From NCBI RefSeq assembly GCF_016595415.1, contig NZ_JAENIO010000017.1, positions 1 through 64,000 on the forward strand: 64,000 bases of DNA. Direction: 5' to 3'. The notes under the pieces are model-generated. The model searched no databases. It was not told the DNA's origin and worked only from the letters and a program-made list of their open reading frames with translations. This document shows, piece after piece, positions 33,699 to 42,336 of the stretch. Numbering within the stretch: position 1 is the stretch's first letter; each line of letters starts with the position of its first letter. Both the position numbers and the translations under genes were made by a program. This stretch comes from Roseibacillus ishigakijimensis (GTDB taxonomy: Bacteria > Verrucomicrobiota > Verrucomicrobiia > Verrucomicrobiales > Akkermansiaceae).

Positions 33699-35285
33699 AT
33701 GTTGAAACAAATCAAGAAAGCCTTTGGCTTTGGGGAAATCGACCCCCGCCAAGGCAATACCATTGTCATAAATGCCGAAACCCTCGAACGCCGGGTGGCG
33801 CTGCTCGAGAACGGCCGCCTGGAAGAATACAACATTGAGCGCGAGGGCGAAGTGAACCTCGTGGGCAGTATTTTCAAAGGCCGGGTCAAGAACATCGAGC
33901 AAGGGCTCAAGGCCATGTTTGTGGACATCGGCATGGATAAGAATGCCTTCCTCCACTTTTGGGATGCCATCCCCGCCGCGCTGGACAACTCCATGGAGGA
34001 AATCCAACGCAGTGACCGTCCCCGCAAAAAGCAGAAAAAGATCAGCTCCAAAGACATCCCGAGCATTTACCCCATCGGCTCGGAAATCATGATTCAGGTC
34101 TCCAAAGGGCCCATTGGCACCAAAGGGCCCCGCGTCACGACCAATATTTCTCTCGCCGGTCGCTACCTGGTCCTCATGCCCTTCTCCGAGCAATTCGGCA
34201 TTTCCCGCAAGATCGACGACCCCAAGGAACGAGATCGCTTGCGCAGCATCATGCAAAAACTCGATGTCCCGGAAGGAATGGGCATCATCATGCGCACCGT
34301 CGCCCAGGGGCAACGTGCCCGGCATTTCATGCGCGACCTCAACATGCTCCTCGACCAATGGGAAGCGGTGGAAGATGCCCGCGATGCCAAGCCGGCTCCG
34401 GTTTGCGTCTTTCAAGAACCCGGCATCGTGGAACGCACTGCCCGCGACTTTCTCACCGAAGACGTTGACTACGTCATCTGCGATGACTTGGAAACGACTG
34501 AAAAGATGCAAGCGATCGCGGAGAAAATCTCCCGCCGGGCCAAACGCCGCATTCATCACTTCCCCACCCGTTCGCCGATTTTCGACAAGTTGGGGGTGCA
34601 AAAACAAATCGACGAAGCCTTCCTGCGGCAGGTCTGGCTTCCCTGCGGGGGGTATATCGTCATCGACGAAACGGAAGCCCTCATTGCGGTGGACGTGAAC
34701 TCCGGGCGCAACCGGGGCGGCAAGGATGTCGACAAAACCCTGCTGCAAACCAATGTGGAAGCCGCCGAAGAAGTGGCCCGGCAGCTGCGCCTGCGCAATA
34801 TCGGGGGCCTGGTCGTCGTCGACTTCATCGACATGCGCCACCGTCGCGACCAGATGACCGTCTATCGCACCATGAAGGAGCGTCTTGCCAAGGATAAAGC
34901 CAAGACCCAGGTTTTGCAGATTTCTTCCGTGGGATTGATGGAGATGACTCGCCAGCGGCTCAATGAGAGTCTGCGCGAAACCCTTTCCGAGCCCTGCGAG
35001 TATTGCGAAGGACGGGGTCGCGTGAAAACTGCTTTCACCCTTTCGGTCGAAATCCAGCGCGCGCTCAATACTGTTATTGCAAGACATCACGAAGAGGCGG
35101 GAGACCTCGTGGTCATCGTGCACCCCGTGGTTCTGGAACGCTTTAAGAAAGAAGATTCCCACATTCTCGTCGAATTGGAGCGCAAACACACCGGACGATT
35201 GATTTTCCGCACCGACTCCACCCGTCACCGCGAGCGCTACGACATCATCGACGCAAATACCGAGAAAAAATACGTCTCGGTCTAG
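33699..35285 (+). CDS. rng: Ribonuclease E/G family endoribonuclease
   Basis: A 528-residue RNase G-type enzyme without the long C-terminal scaffold of E. coli RNase E. An S1 RNA-binding region (VGSIFKGRVKNIEQGL... AMFVDIG) is followed by the 5' sensor and DNase I-like domains with IVIDETEALIAVDVNSGR and VVVDFIDMRH; the two Asp ligands for Mg lie in these motifs. CEYCEGRG gives the Zn-link cysteines. It processes rRNA and mRNA. The link with mre genes (seen also in E. coli, where rng follows mreBCD) is conserved. A terminator follows. Confidence 0.93.
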   Translation: MLKQIKKAFGFGEIDPRQGNTIVINAETLERRVALLENGRLEEYNIEREGEVNLVGSIFKGRVKNIEQGLKAMFVDIGMDKNAFLHFWDAIPAALDNSMEEIQRSDRPRKKQKKISSKDIPSIYPIGSEIMIQVSKGPIGTKGPRVTTNISLAGRYLVLMPFSEQFGISRKIDDPKERDRLRSIMQKLDVPEGMGIIMRTVAQGQRARHFMRDLNMLLDQWEAVEDARDAKPAPVCVFQEPGIVERTARDFLTEDVDYVICDDLETTEKMQAIAEKISRRAKRRIHHFPTRSPIFDKLGVQKQIDEAFLRQVWLPCGGYIVIDETEALIAVDVNSGRNRGGKDVDKTLLQTNVEAAEEVARQLRLRNIGGLVVVDFIDMRHRRDQMTVYRTMKERLAKDKAKTQVLQISSVGLMEMTRQRLNESLRETLSEPCEYCEGRGRVKTAFTLSVEIQRALNTVIARHHEEAGDLVVIVHPVVLERFKKEDSHILVELERKHTGRLIFRTDSTRHRERYDIIDANTEKKYVSV

Positions 35286-35319
35286 ACCCTCGCCTGCGCG
35301 AGCGAACGACCGCTTTCAG

Positions 35320-35351
35320 CCCCCCAAGCCCTCACCCGGCTGGGGGGTTTT
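35320..35351 (+). terminator. Terminator after rng
   Basis: CCCCCC-a-AGCC (35320-35330) pairs with GGCT-GGGGGG (35338-35347) across a 7-base loop, and TTTT follows. It ends the mre-rng operon just before the converging yraN gene. Confidence 0.8.
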
Positions 35352-35353
35352 GC

Positions 35354-35791
35354 TTAAAAGGCATTTCGCAAGTAGTGAATCTCCGGCTTCTCGCCTTCGA
35401 GGAGAAGGACCTCAATGATGTCATAGCGACAGGGGACCTCTTTTTTATTGAGCAGGCGCAGCCACTCCCGCGCCCCCCGCTCAATGAGTTCCTGTTTGGT
35501 TTTGTCCACCGCTTCCGCCGGACGTCCCTCCCCTTTTCGGGTGCGGGTTTTGACCTCCACAAAGCACAGGAATTTGCCCTCTCTGGCCACGAGGTCCACT
35601 TCTCCACCCTGAGGAGCGCGAAAGTTGCGGTAAAGGACCTTGCAGCCCTGCGCCCAGAGAAACTCACGGGCGATGCGCTCGCCCCAAGCCCCGATTTCCT
35701 GTCCGGTAAGCCTGCGGTCACCGCGCGTCAAAGCGACGCGCTGCCTCAGCAACGGGTGCAAACGAGCGACGATGGATCGGACAGGGGCCAT
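35354..35791 (-). CDS. YraN/UPF0102 endonuclease-like protein
   Basis: A 145-residue protein of the UPF0102 family. The nuclease-like fold carries GERIAREFLWAQG, NFRAPQGGEVDLVAREG and FVEVKTRTRKG, where the E, D and ExK residues form a metal site. Family function is still unproved though Holliday junction-related activity has been suggested for relatives. The ATG at 35791 lies inside the 3' end of the upstream rnhB gene, giving a 74-base overlap. rnhB-yraN neighbours are common in bacteria, which supports the call. Confidence 0.8.
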   Translation of the reverse strand: MAPVRSIVARLHPLLRQRVALTRGDRRLTGQEIGAWGERIAREFLWAQGCKVLYRNFRAPQGGEVDLVAREGKFLCFVEVKTRTRKGEGRPAEAVDKTKQELIERGAREWLRLLNKKEVPCRYDIIEVLLLEGEKPEIHYLRNAF

Positions 35792-36338
35792 GTTCTTGCA
35801 AGGCAAGGAGATGGCTCTTTGTGCCATATCCCTTGTGCCGGGCAAAGCCATATTCGGGATAAACGTGATCCCATTCGAGCATTTTACGGTCCCGCATCAC
35901 TTTGGCGATGATGCTGGCGGCCGCGATGGAGAGACTGCGCCCGTCCCCCTTCACAATTCCTTCCGAGGCGAGTGGAAAATCCTTGATGGGTCGACCATCG
36001 ATCAACGCGTAATCGGCGGCAGGAATTTTGGCGGCCGCACGTTTCATGGCCACCATGGTCGCTTGCAAAATATTGATTTCGTCAATCTCTTCCCTTTCGA
36101 CAAAAGCATGCCCCCAAGAGATTTCCGACGATTCTGTTATTTGCGTAAAAATAGCCTCTCGCTTTCTCTCACTAAGCTTTTTAGAATCGTTAAGGTGGGT
36201 GAGGACAAAGTTTTCCGGAAGAAGCACGGCGGCTGCGGACACCGGGCCAGCGAGCGGCCCTCGGCCCGCTTCATCAATTCCGATCACGGCCCGGTAACCC
36301 CGGTTGCGGGCGGCGAGTTCAAAGGAGTCATCTGGCAT
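35718..36338 (-). CDS. rnhB: Ribonuclease HII
   Basis: A 206-residue RNase HII that removes ribonucleotides from RNA-DNA hybrids. The acidic active site is visible in VIGIDEAGRGPLAGPV (Asp, Glu), the later LIDGRPIKDF (Asp) and AAASIIAKVMRDR (with a final acidic residue near EWD). The reading frame continues upstream with unrelated sequence, so ATG 36338 (MPDDSFELAARNRG) is taken as start. It overlaps yraN by 74 bases. A divergent membrane fusion protein gene begins 189 bases away. Confidence 0.93.
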   Translation of the reverse strand: MPDDSFELAARNRGYRAVIGIDEAGRGPLAGPVSAAAVLLPENFVLTHLNDSKKLSERKREAIFTQITESSEISWGHAFVEREEIDEINILQATMVAMKRAAAKIPAADYALIDGRPIKDFPLASEGIVKGDGRSLSIAAASIIAKVMRDRKMLEWDHVYPEYGFARHKGYGTKSHLLALQEHGPCPIHRRSFAPVAEAARRFDAR

Positions 36339-36527
36339 GGCAGGGTCTCTGGAAGAAAAAGGGGTTTTACCGCGAGAACAAAGGGTCAACTGAGCAGAAA
36401 GAGGGAAAAAAGCGTCATCAAAGGAACCAGCAGGCTTCCGACCCGACGAGGAGTGACAGATTTTTCTCAAAAAAGGACCTTCTAACGATGGAAATGAAGG
36501 TCGCGAGCACGTAGATTCACCCAACCA

Positions 36528-37763
36528 ATGCGCATCCTGCTTCGATTTCTCCTTCCTCTGCCCATTCTTGCTCTCGGTATCTACGTGGGCTGGCTGGCTA
36601 CCCACAAGTGGAAAGCACCGGAAGAAGACCTCACCCCCGACCGGGGCGAGCGCCCGACCCAGAAGGCGGAAGTCATTCCATTGGAAAGGCAGAACTACCA
36701 AATCACCATTAATACCCGGGGGGTGGTGCAGCCACGCGTCGAGACCAGTCTCACGCCGCGAATCGCGGGGCGCATCGAGAGCATTCATCCCCACTTCGAG
36801 GTGGGGGCCTTTTTCAAGCGGGGGGACGTCCTGGTGACCTTGGATCCGACGGACAGCGAGTCGCAGATCGTCTCGGCAGAAGCCGAGGTGGCACGTGCTG
36901 AAGCCGCTCTCGCGCAGGAGGAAGCCCGGGCCAAGCAAGCCGATCTGAACTGGAAGGACTTGGGCTATACGGAGAAGGCGAATGACCTTGTCTTGCGCAT
37001 TCCCCAGCTGAAGGAAGCGCGGGCGAATCTGAAAACCGCACAGTCCCGGCTTGCGGAAGCCCGTCGCAACCGTTCCTATACCCAGATCGTCGCGCCCTAC
37101 GACGGTTGTGTCCGCGAGCGTGCGGTGGGCCCCGGCCAATCGGTGGGAACGGGCACCACTCTGGGCAGCATTTTCGCCACCGACTACGCGGAAGTCCGCC
37201 TTCCGGTGGCACCCAAGGATCTCCCCTTCACCCCTTTTCAAAACAGCAGCTCCCTGGCGGCAACGCCTGCCCTCATCAAGGATGGCTTGACCGAACACCC
37301 CACCGGAGAGGACCCGACTTGGGAAGCGCAACTGGTGCGCAGCGAAGGCGTCATTGACGAAACGTCCCGGGAGCTCTTTCTCATTGCCCGCATCCCCGAT
37401 CCTTATGGCTTGACCACGGAGCGCCCTCCCCTCCGCATTGGGCAACCGGTGGTGGCGGAGATTCAAGGCAATCTTCTGGAGGATGTTTTCGTCATTCCCC
37501 GCCAAACGTTGCGCAGCGCCTTCGAAACGCTCCTCGTCGACCTCGCCACTCACAAAATCCGCCGTTACGACATTGCCCCCTTCTGGACGGATGCGGTCAA
37601 TATGGTGGTCGATCACGACCTGCCGGAAAACCACGCCATCGTCAGCACCCGCATTCCCCATGCCGGCAATGGCGCGGTCATTGAGATTGTGGATTCGCTC
37701 AGCGAAGAACCGGCGGTAGAAGCGGCTCAAGCCGTGCCCGCTCCGATCGTTCCCGAAGCCTAG
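36528..37763 (+). CDS. HlyD/RND-type membrane fusion protein
   Basis: A 411-residue periplasmic adaptor. An N-terminal membrane anchor (FLLPLPILALGIYVGWL) is followed by the lipoyl half-motif TRGVVQPRVETSLTPRIAGRI, a coiled-coil hairpin (about 105-180) and YTQIVAPYDGCVRERAVGPGQ with a beta-barrel after. Such proteins join an inner-membrane RND pump to an outer-membrane channel. Neither partner is next to it, so it is an orphan adaptor here; the downstream gene runs the other way. Confidence 0.82.
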   Translation: MRILLRFLLPLPILALGIYVGWLATHKWKAPEEDLTPDRGERPTQKAEVIPLERQNYQITINTRGVVQPRVETSLTPRIAGRIESIHPHFEVGAFFKRGDVLVTLDPTDSESQIVSAEAEVARAEAALAQEEARAKQADLNWKDLGYTEKANDLVLRIPQLKEARANLKTAQSRLAEARRNRSYTQIVAPYDGCVRERAVGPGQSVGTGTTLGSIFATDYAEVRLPVAPKDLPFTPFQNSSSLAATPALIKDGLTEHPTGEDPTWEAQLVRSEGVIDETSRELFLIARIPDPYGLTTERPPLRIGQPVVAEIQGNLLEDVFVIPRQTLRSAFETLLVDLATHKIRRYDIAPFWTDAVNMVVDHDLPENHAIVSTRIPHAGNGAVIEIVDSLSEEPAVEAAQAVPAPIVPEA

Positions 37764-37772
37764 CCGCGTTTG

Positions 37773-38453
37773 TCAGAAGAGCACCGAGGGTTCTCGTCTT
37801 TGCCCTTTGTGCTCGCCGCCCAGTATCCGGGGGCGCGGATCTGCGCGCTCGCCTGGTGGTGGCTCGAGCACTTTCTCCCAGCGGAGGATGATTTCCGGCA
37901 ACCCGGGACGACAGTAGTAGATTTCCTCCACCCCTTCCGCGAAAAGGTCCAGAGGCCGATTCTGGACTTCGCAAAACTGGTTCCCCTCCGCATCCGCCGG
38001 GTCCTGGCTAAAGAGAGCGGCGACCTCTCCGCCCTCCCGCCATTCGAAGAAGGGTCGACGAGGAGCAATCTCTTCAGCAAAAACGGCTTGCAAAGCCCGA
38101 TTCCAATCGAAAAAGCAGGCATCGGAGGGCAAACTCAGACGAACCCAAGAGGCGGTCTCGCGGGAATGCCGGGCTTGGCCGACCAGACGGAGCGAGGCCT
38201 GCGGCGGACGATAGTCGGGAGGCCAAGTCGGGGAATCCGGCAAAGACGCCGTCAGTTGGGCGAGAAGCTCGCCACCCCCTTGGTTCATTTGTTCGGCTAG
38301 GGAGCGGAGCAACCGCTCGCCCCCCGGCAAGGCCCGGATCTTAGCCAACTGCGCTTCGATTTCAGCGTCGCTGGCCTCCTCCGCAGGTCCCTTGGCAAGA
38401 ATCTCATTGAGGTGGCTGAGGGTTTCCGCGCTGATCTCTTCGTCGAAGTTCAT
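37773..38453 (-). CDS. Hypothetical protein coupled to tyrA
   Basis: A 226-residue soluble protein of unknown function. The start ATG 38453 overlaps the tyrA stop (ATGA), so it is translated after TyrA. The N-terminal 90 residues are helical and acidic (ISAETLSHLNEILAKG); the rest is mixed with several Trp and Phe residues (DACFFDWNRALQAVF, PFFEWREGG). No family, signal peptide or membrane helix was recognised. An ORF extension upstream of the chosen start lies within tyrA and is not credible. Confidence 0.6.
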   Translation of the reverse strand: MNFDEEISAETLSHLNEILAKGPAEEASDAEIEAQLAKIRALPGGERLLRSLAEQMNQGGGELLAQLTASLPDSPTWPPDYRPPQASLRLVGQARHSRETASWVRLSLPSDACFFDWNRALQAVFAEEIAPRRPFFEWREGGEVAALFSQDPADAEGNQFCEVQNRPLDLFAEGVEEIYYCRPGLPEIILRWEKVLEPPPGERADPRPRILGGEHKGQRREPSVLF

Positions 38454-39289
38454 GAGCGGTGTGAGAGACGGTTGCGGCGCTGGCAGGCCTCCTCCAGCCA
38501 CAGGGAGAGCTTTTCCTTTTCCCCGCTTGCCAAAAGGGATTCCACTTGGGCGAGTTCTTCGCGCGCCCGGGCCAATTCGTGGAGAATGGCCGCCCGGTTT
38601 TCGAGCAAAATTCCGGTCCACATGGGGGGATTGCCCGCTGCCACTCGCGTGGTGTCGGCCAAACCGCCTCCGCCGAACTCCTCTTCGCCAGGATTCCGAA
38701 GCGAAACCTGAGCCCCCACCGCAGCGAGGACGTGGGGCAAGTGGCTGATGCGGGCGACAATCTCGTCATGCTCGCGGGCCGTGCGCTGGACGGTGGTGCA
38801 GCCGAGAGCTTGCCAAAAAGCGGCGAGTTTGGGGAAATGAGAGCTGCTTGGATCGCCACAGAGAAAGCAGCAGGCCCCCACGAAAAGATCGGCCCGGGCC
38901 ACCTCGAAGCCTCCCTGCTCGGACCCGGCCATGGGATGGCTGCCGATGAAGGGAATACCTGCTGCGGCCAAGACTTCCCCTGCTCCCTCGGCCACCGCAG
39001 CTTTCACGCTTCCCACGTCGGTGACGAGAAAGTCCCCGCCGAGAGCGACCAGTTGTTCGGCCAATTGGCGGTAGAACTCCACCGGGGTGGCCAGGATGAC
39101 CATGTCGACACCCGCCACGACCCGGGCCAAATCCCTTTCGGCCATGAATCCCTCCTCGCGCACCCGGGCCAGTTTTTCTTCCGAGCGTCCCCAAAAGCGC
39201 ACTGTGCCAAGCTCACGCTCACGCACTGCCAATCCCACCGACCCACCCAAGAGACCGGGTCCCAAAACCGCTATTTTTCCGAACGCCAT
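38450..39289 (-). CDS. tyrA: Prephenate dehydrogenase
   Basis: A 279-residue NAD(P)-dependent enzyme of tyrosine biosynthesis that converts prephenate to 4-hydroxyphenylpyruvate. Features are the dinucleotide fold IAVLGPGLLGGSVGLA, DMVILATPVEF, FLVTDVGSVKAAV, the FIGSHPMAGSEQGGF loop with the active His, and ARISHLPHVLAA. There is no chorismate mutase or ACT domain, so it is the short form without a regulatory domain. The neighbouring cmoA also uses prephenate but lies 20 kb away. Confidence 0.93.
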   Translation of the reverse strand: MAFGKIAVLGPGLLGGSVGLAVRERELGTVRFWGRSEEKLARVREEGFMAERDLARVVAGVDMVILATPVEFYRQLAEQLVALGGDFLVTDVGSVKAAVAEGAGEVLAAAGIPFIGSHPMAGSEQGGFEVARADLFVGACCFLCGDPSSSHFPKLAAFWQALGCTTVQRTAREHDEIVARISHLPHVLAAVGAQVSLRNPGEEEFGGGGLADTTRVAAGNPPMWTGILLENRAAILHELARAREELAQVESLLASGEKEKLSLWLEEACQRRNRLSHRS

Positions 39290-39373
39290 CGCAGCCGATA
39301 GAACTCAGCTCCTTGCCCTTTGGCAAGTCCCGACCACGTTGCCTTCGGGCCCGACCTCCCAGGGCGGGATATC

Positions 39374-39817
39374 TCAAGGGCTTTCCAAGGATTGCCAGCC
39401 CCCGGCCAGCACGTAAACTTTCTCCGGAGGCAGAATCTCCAGCTCTTTGATTTTTTCGGCCACCGCCTCACTCGACCCACAGCCACTAGTCGCGCAGTAG
39501 ATAACCACTGCTTCCGCGTTGGCGAGACTCTCGAAGGCTTCTCCCATCAGGAGGGCGAAGTCCTCCGAGGAATCATCGGTGAGAAGGATGGAGCCAGGAA
39601 AACCGTTTTTCTCCCATAGGGCCCGTGGACGGGCATCGACCCAAAGCACATGGGGCAGCCGTGCCGCCTCGGCGAAACAGATTTGCCCCGGCTCGAGAGT
39701 AGCGGGGTCGCAGGCCTCCCCCCGCTCGGGGCCTCCCCAGGCAAACCAAGTGGCGACACTGGCTAAGCCAGCGAGCAAGATGAGGGCAAGACTCTCGCGG
39801 GCGATGCGGGCAATCAT
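39374..39817 (-). CDS. Membrane-anchored rhodanese-like protein
   Basis: A 147-residue protein: an N-terminal membrane helix or uncleaved signal (SLALILLAGLASVATWFAW), then a rhodanese domain with LWVDARPRALWEKNG and the active-site loop starting at C108 (IYCATSGCGSS). It may carry persulfide sulfur in the periplasm. It is the last gene of the sigma-factor operon and overlaps the DUF1573 gene by ATGA. Additional Cys (C113) in the loop is notable. Confidence 0.75.
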   Translation of the reverse strand: MIARIARESLALILLAGLASVATWFAWGGPERGEACDPATLEPGQICFAEAARLPHVLWVDARPRALWEKNGFPGSILLTDDSSEDFALLMGEAFESLANAEAVVIYCATSGCGSSEAVAEKIKELEILPPEKVYVLAGGWQSLESP

Positions 39818-40518
39818 TGCGTCACGGCAGCTTTATCGGTCCCAGTGAAGGACTTGGTCACCACCACGTAGGCCTGATAGTTCTGATGTTTTTTGAACTT
39901 GCTGTCGGTTCTGAGCCGCAGCAGTCCGAAACCTCGTTTTTCCAAATCGCTGGGGGTGACCGTGATGCGGTAGCGGCGCCCTTCTTCGAGGGTCTCCAAT
40001 TCGTAGGGAAATTTAGTGGGATTCGTGGCGCTCACCTCAGTGAGAGCCATTTTTTGTCCTTCCGCGACCGTGATCTCGAAGGATTGTGACTCAGCTTCTC
40101 CACCCTGTTCCCACTTGAGGGTCTTGGGTTCGATGACGAGAAACTCCGGTAGAGTCATGCGCACGGTGAGGTCGTGCCGTTGACCATCCTTCATCATGAG
40201 CGTGATTTGCTTGTCGATGGTGCCACGCAGCGAGCCCACTTGGAAAAGCCCCCGCACGGTGCCGCTCTCGCCGGGCTCCCAGACCATTTGACCATTGTTA
40301 CTAATTTGGGCCTCAAGACAGGAGCAGGGCGCGTCGTGGCGGAGAATCACGGCCGCATCGTCCCCCGTGCTGGTGAAGGCAAAATCCACCGTCACCTGCT
40401 CCTGATCGGGCTGCGCGGTCACCTCCAGAAGCGTCTTTTCAAAAGTCAATTCACCCGCATGAACTCCGGTGAGGAGAGCGGCGGCCAGTAGGGTGGAGCG
40501 GGACAGAACTGTCTTCAT
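39814..40518 (-). CDS. Exported DUF1573-domain protein
   Basis: A 234-residue protein starting at ATG 40518, with a signal peptide (LSRSTLLAAALLTGVHA). The Ig-like DUF1573 domain (VTVDFAFTSTGDDAAVI, HDAPCSCLEA, WEPGESGTVRG) is followed by a second beta domain. DUF1573 proteins are abundant in Bacteroidetes, Planctomycetes and Verrucomicrobia and lack a proven function; the conserved Cys pair may be redox-active or bind a metal. It overlaps both neighbours by 4 bases within the sigma operon. Confidence 0.75.
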   Translation of the reverse strand: MKTVLSRSTLLAAALLTGVHAGELTFEKTLLEVTAQPDQEQVTVDFAFTSTGDDAAVILRHDAPCSCLEAQISNNGQMVWEPGESGTVRGLFQVGSLRGTIDKQITLMMKDGQRHDLTVRMTLPEFLVIEPKTLKWEQGGEAESQSFEITVAEGQKMALTEVSATNPTKFPYELETLEEGRRYRITVTPSDLEKRGFGLLRLRTDSKFKKHQNYQAYVVVTKSFTGTDKAAVTQ

Positions 40519-41006
40519 TTCTCCGCAGAAGGTAGCAGCTCGATGCCAACAATCAACCTCCCACCTCGCCACTGGGGGCCCGCGATGTAGAGCCATTTGT
40601 TGATTTCCAACAAGCGGGTGGTTTTCATGACCTTGCGTTTTCCTTGCCAGAGCTCCAAATCCAACCGCATTCCCCCGTCTTCCACTTGTCCATTGGGCTC
40701 GAAGCTGAGCAGGATCTCGCTGGAACCCTTCATGGGGGACGACCAATTGGTGTAGCTGCGCCAGACGGGCTGTTCTTCGGTGCCCAGCAAGCCGTAGCTA
40801 CTGAAATTCAGGTCCGCCAAAAGCTCCATGCGGGTGCCATGGGCCTTGTCGGCAAGGGGAACCTGGGGTGCGAGTTCCTGCAGATCGCCATTGGTGCCAA
40901 AGAGCAAAACGGTGCGCAGGCGGGCGACGACCTCTTTCCCCGGGTCCTGAGCCCCCGCTGGGAGGGCCAGCATCCAGAGAAAGAGCAGGGAGCAGAAAGC
41001 TTTCAT
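40515..41006 (-). CDS. Hypothetical exported protein of the sigma operon
   Basis: A 163-residue protein with a signal peptide (MKAFCSLLFLWMLALPAGAQ) and a beta-rich mature part (LSFEPNGQVEDGG, LDLELWQGKRKVMKT, WRGGRLIVGIELL). No family was recognised. It lies between the anti-sigma-like gene (6-base gap) and the DUF1573 gene (4-base overlap), so it is almost certainly expressed with them. Confidence 0.6.
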   Translation of the reverse strand: MKAFCSLLFLWMLALPAGAQDPGKEVVARLRTVLLFGTNGDLQELAPQVPLADKAHGTRMELLADLNFSSYGLLGTEEQPVWRSYTNWSSPMKGSSEILLSFEPNGQVEDGGMRLDLELWQGKRKVMKTTRLLEINKWLYIAGPQWRGGRLIVGIELLPSAEK

Positions 41007-41012
41007 AATTTT

Positions 41013-41627
41013 TTAGTAAAGCTGACGGGTCTGCGTCTGCCGATGGGACACCAGCCGGACCGGGTCCCCGGACTCGTGGACAGTCTGCTCGCCAGCAAGC
41101 AGGTCGATGGAGTCCGGAATGGGCTGAAGGCCATCGAGCACGATAACACTGGTTCCGGCGGCGTCGGATTTCACCACATTGGCGGTTACTCCCCCTTCGG
41201 GAATGTAAATCACGGGCTCGGGGCGAATTTCAGTGGTTACGATCTCGCGCGCGGTCGGTTGATGCCCGACCCGGATACCTGCGAGAAAGGCCACCGCCAT
41301 CGCGCCCAAGGCCACCGGGGCCAACCACCAGCGCAGCGATTCGCGCCAGGAGGCCCGGAGACTTTTTTCCACCGGGCGGCGGTCCGCCTCACTGTCGCGA
41401 ATGGCTTGCTCCAGTTTGGTTTGGAAGAAGTCTCCATAAGGCACGTCTTGCGAGGGCGTGAAGGCCGCTTGCAATTCCGTGCGCAGCCGGGCGTGCCCTT
41501 CTTTCATGCCAGCCAGCTCGGGCTCGGCGGTGAGGAGCTGGTCCACTTCCCGCTGTTCTGCGGCAGAAAAGGTCTCCCCATCCATCCAACGCACTATCAA
41601 CTCTTCTTTACGCTCCTGTTTCATCAC
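41013..41627 (-). CDS. Anti-sigma factor-like membrane protein
   Basis: A 204-residue protein: cytoplasmic N-terminal region with a short zinc-free anti-sigma pattern (ELIVRWMDGETFSAAEQREV), a single membrane helix near 95-112 (WLAPVALGAMAVAFLAGI) and a periplasmic tail. It begins with GTG 41627, 20 bases inside the end of the sigma gene, the usual coupling for sigma/anti-sigma pairs. It should hold the ECF sigma factor at the membrane until a signal arrives. The anti-sigma role is inferred from context and layout, not from a strong domain match. Confidence 0.7.
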   Translation of the reverse strand: MMKQERKEELIVRWMDGETFSAAEQREVDQLLTAEPELAGMKEGHARLRTELQAAFTPSQDVPYGDFFQTKLEQAIRDSEADRRPVEKSLRASWRESLRWWLAPVALGAMAVAFLAGIRVGHQPTAREIVTTEIRPEPVIYIPEGGVTANVVKSDAAGTSVIVLDGLQPIPDSIDLLAGEQTVHESGDPVRLVSHRQTQTRQLY

Positions 41628-42240
41628 TTAAAAATCCTTGTAGTTTCTTACGGGCATAGAACAGGCGACTCATCACTGTTCCCAAAGAAATCTCCATCAC
41701 TTCGGCAATTTCCTTGTAGTCAAGCCCCTGCACTTCTCTGAGCAAAATCACCTCCTGATGCTCGGGCGACAATTTGGCGAGGGCTTCCTCAATACGGCCC
41801 CGCAATTCCTCATTGCGGAGAGCCTGGTCAGGCGCGGCCTCCTGGGTCGGCGTGGTGCGGGCTCCGGCGGCGATTTGGCTCTCTTTCATGAGCTGATCGT
41901 CGAATTCTCCCGCGCTTTCCAGCTTTCGCTTCCGCATCCAATCGTAAACGACATTGTGGACGATGCGGTAGAGCCAGGTGGTGAACTTGGCACGGGCTTC
42001 AAAGCGCGGAAGAGCTTTCCACACTTTGACAAAGACCTCTTGGGAGAGATCCCAAGCATCAGCCTCGTTTTTGACCATATTTTGAATCATTGCATACACC
42101 CTTCCACGATGGCGGGCGACCAGGTCCGCGAAGGCCCGGGAGTCTCCTCCCTGGCAGCGGGCCACCAAGTCGAGGTCGCTGATAGCGTCCTCCGCCTCTT
42201 CGCCTCCGGCCCCAGCCGGCAAGCCGGAGTCCTTTGCCAT
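41608..42240 (-). CDS. ECF-type RNA polymerase sigma factor
   Basis: A protein of about 210 residues from ATG 42240. Region 2 covers DSRAFADLVARHRGRVYAM and EVFVKVWKALPRFE with TWLYRIVHNVVYDW, and region 4 has LSPEHQEVILLREVQGLDY-KEIAEVMEISLGTV, a clear helix-turn-helix. An RpoE-like stress sigma is likely. GAAGGGAG lies just before ATG 42240; a longer start at 42276 is possible. Downstream genes encode an anti-sigma-like protein and three envelope proteins in one coupled unit, so it probably controls an envelope or redox response. Confidence 0.88.
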   Translation of the reverse strand: MAKDSGLPAGAGGEEAEDAISDLDLVARCQGGDSRAFADLVARHRGRVYAMIQNMVKNEADAWDLSQEVFVKVWKALPRFEARAKFTTWLYRIVHNVVYDWMRKRKLESAGEFDDQLMKESQIAAGARTTPTQEAAPDQALRNEELRGRIEEALAKLSPEHQEVILLREVQGLDYKEIAEVMEISLGTVMSRLFYARKKLQGFLSDETGA

Positions 42241-42336
42241 CACTCCCTTCGACGCTGACCTGGTGAAAAAATTCATCAATATTGAACGAATGCGAAGAAT
42301 GCCCAAGGTCGTTGGAAAATGCAAGGCAGGCGGCAT

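Noticed and set aside
36339-37730. Upstream extension of the RNase HII frame (670 residues in total)
   Set aside because: Antisense to the membrane fusion protein gene; RNase HII begins at 36338.
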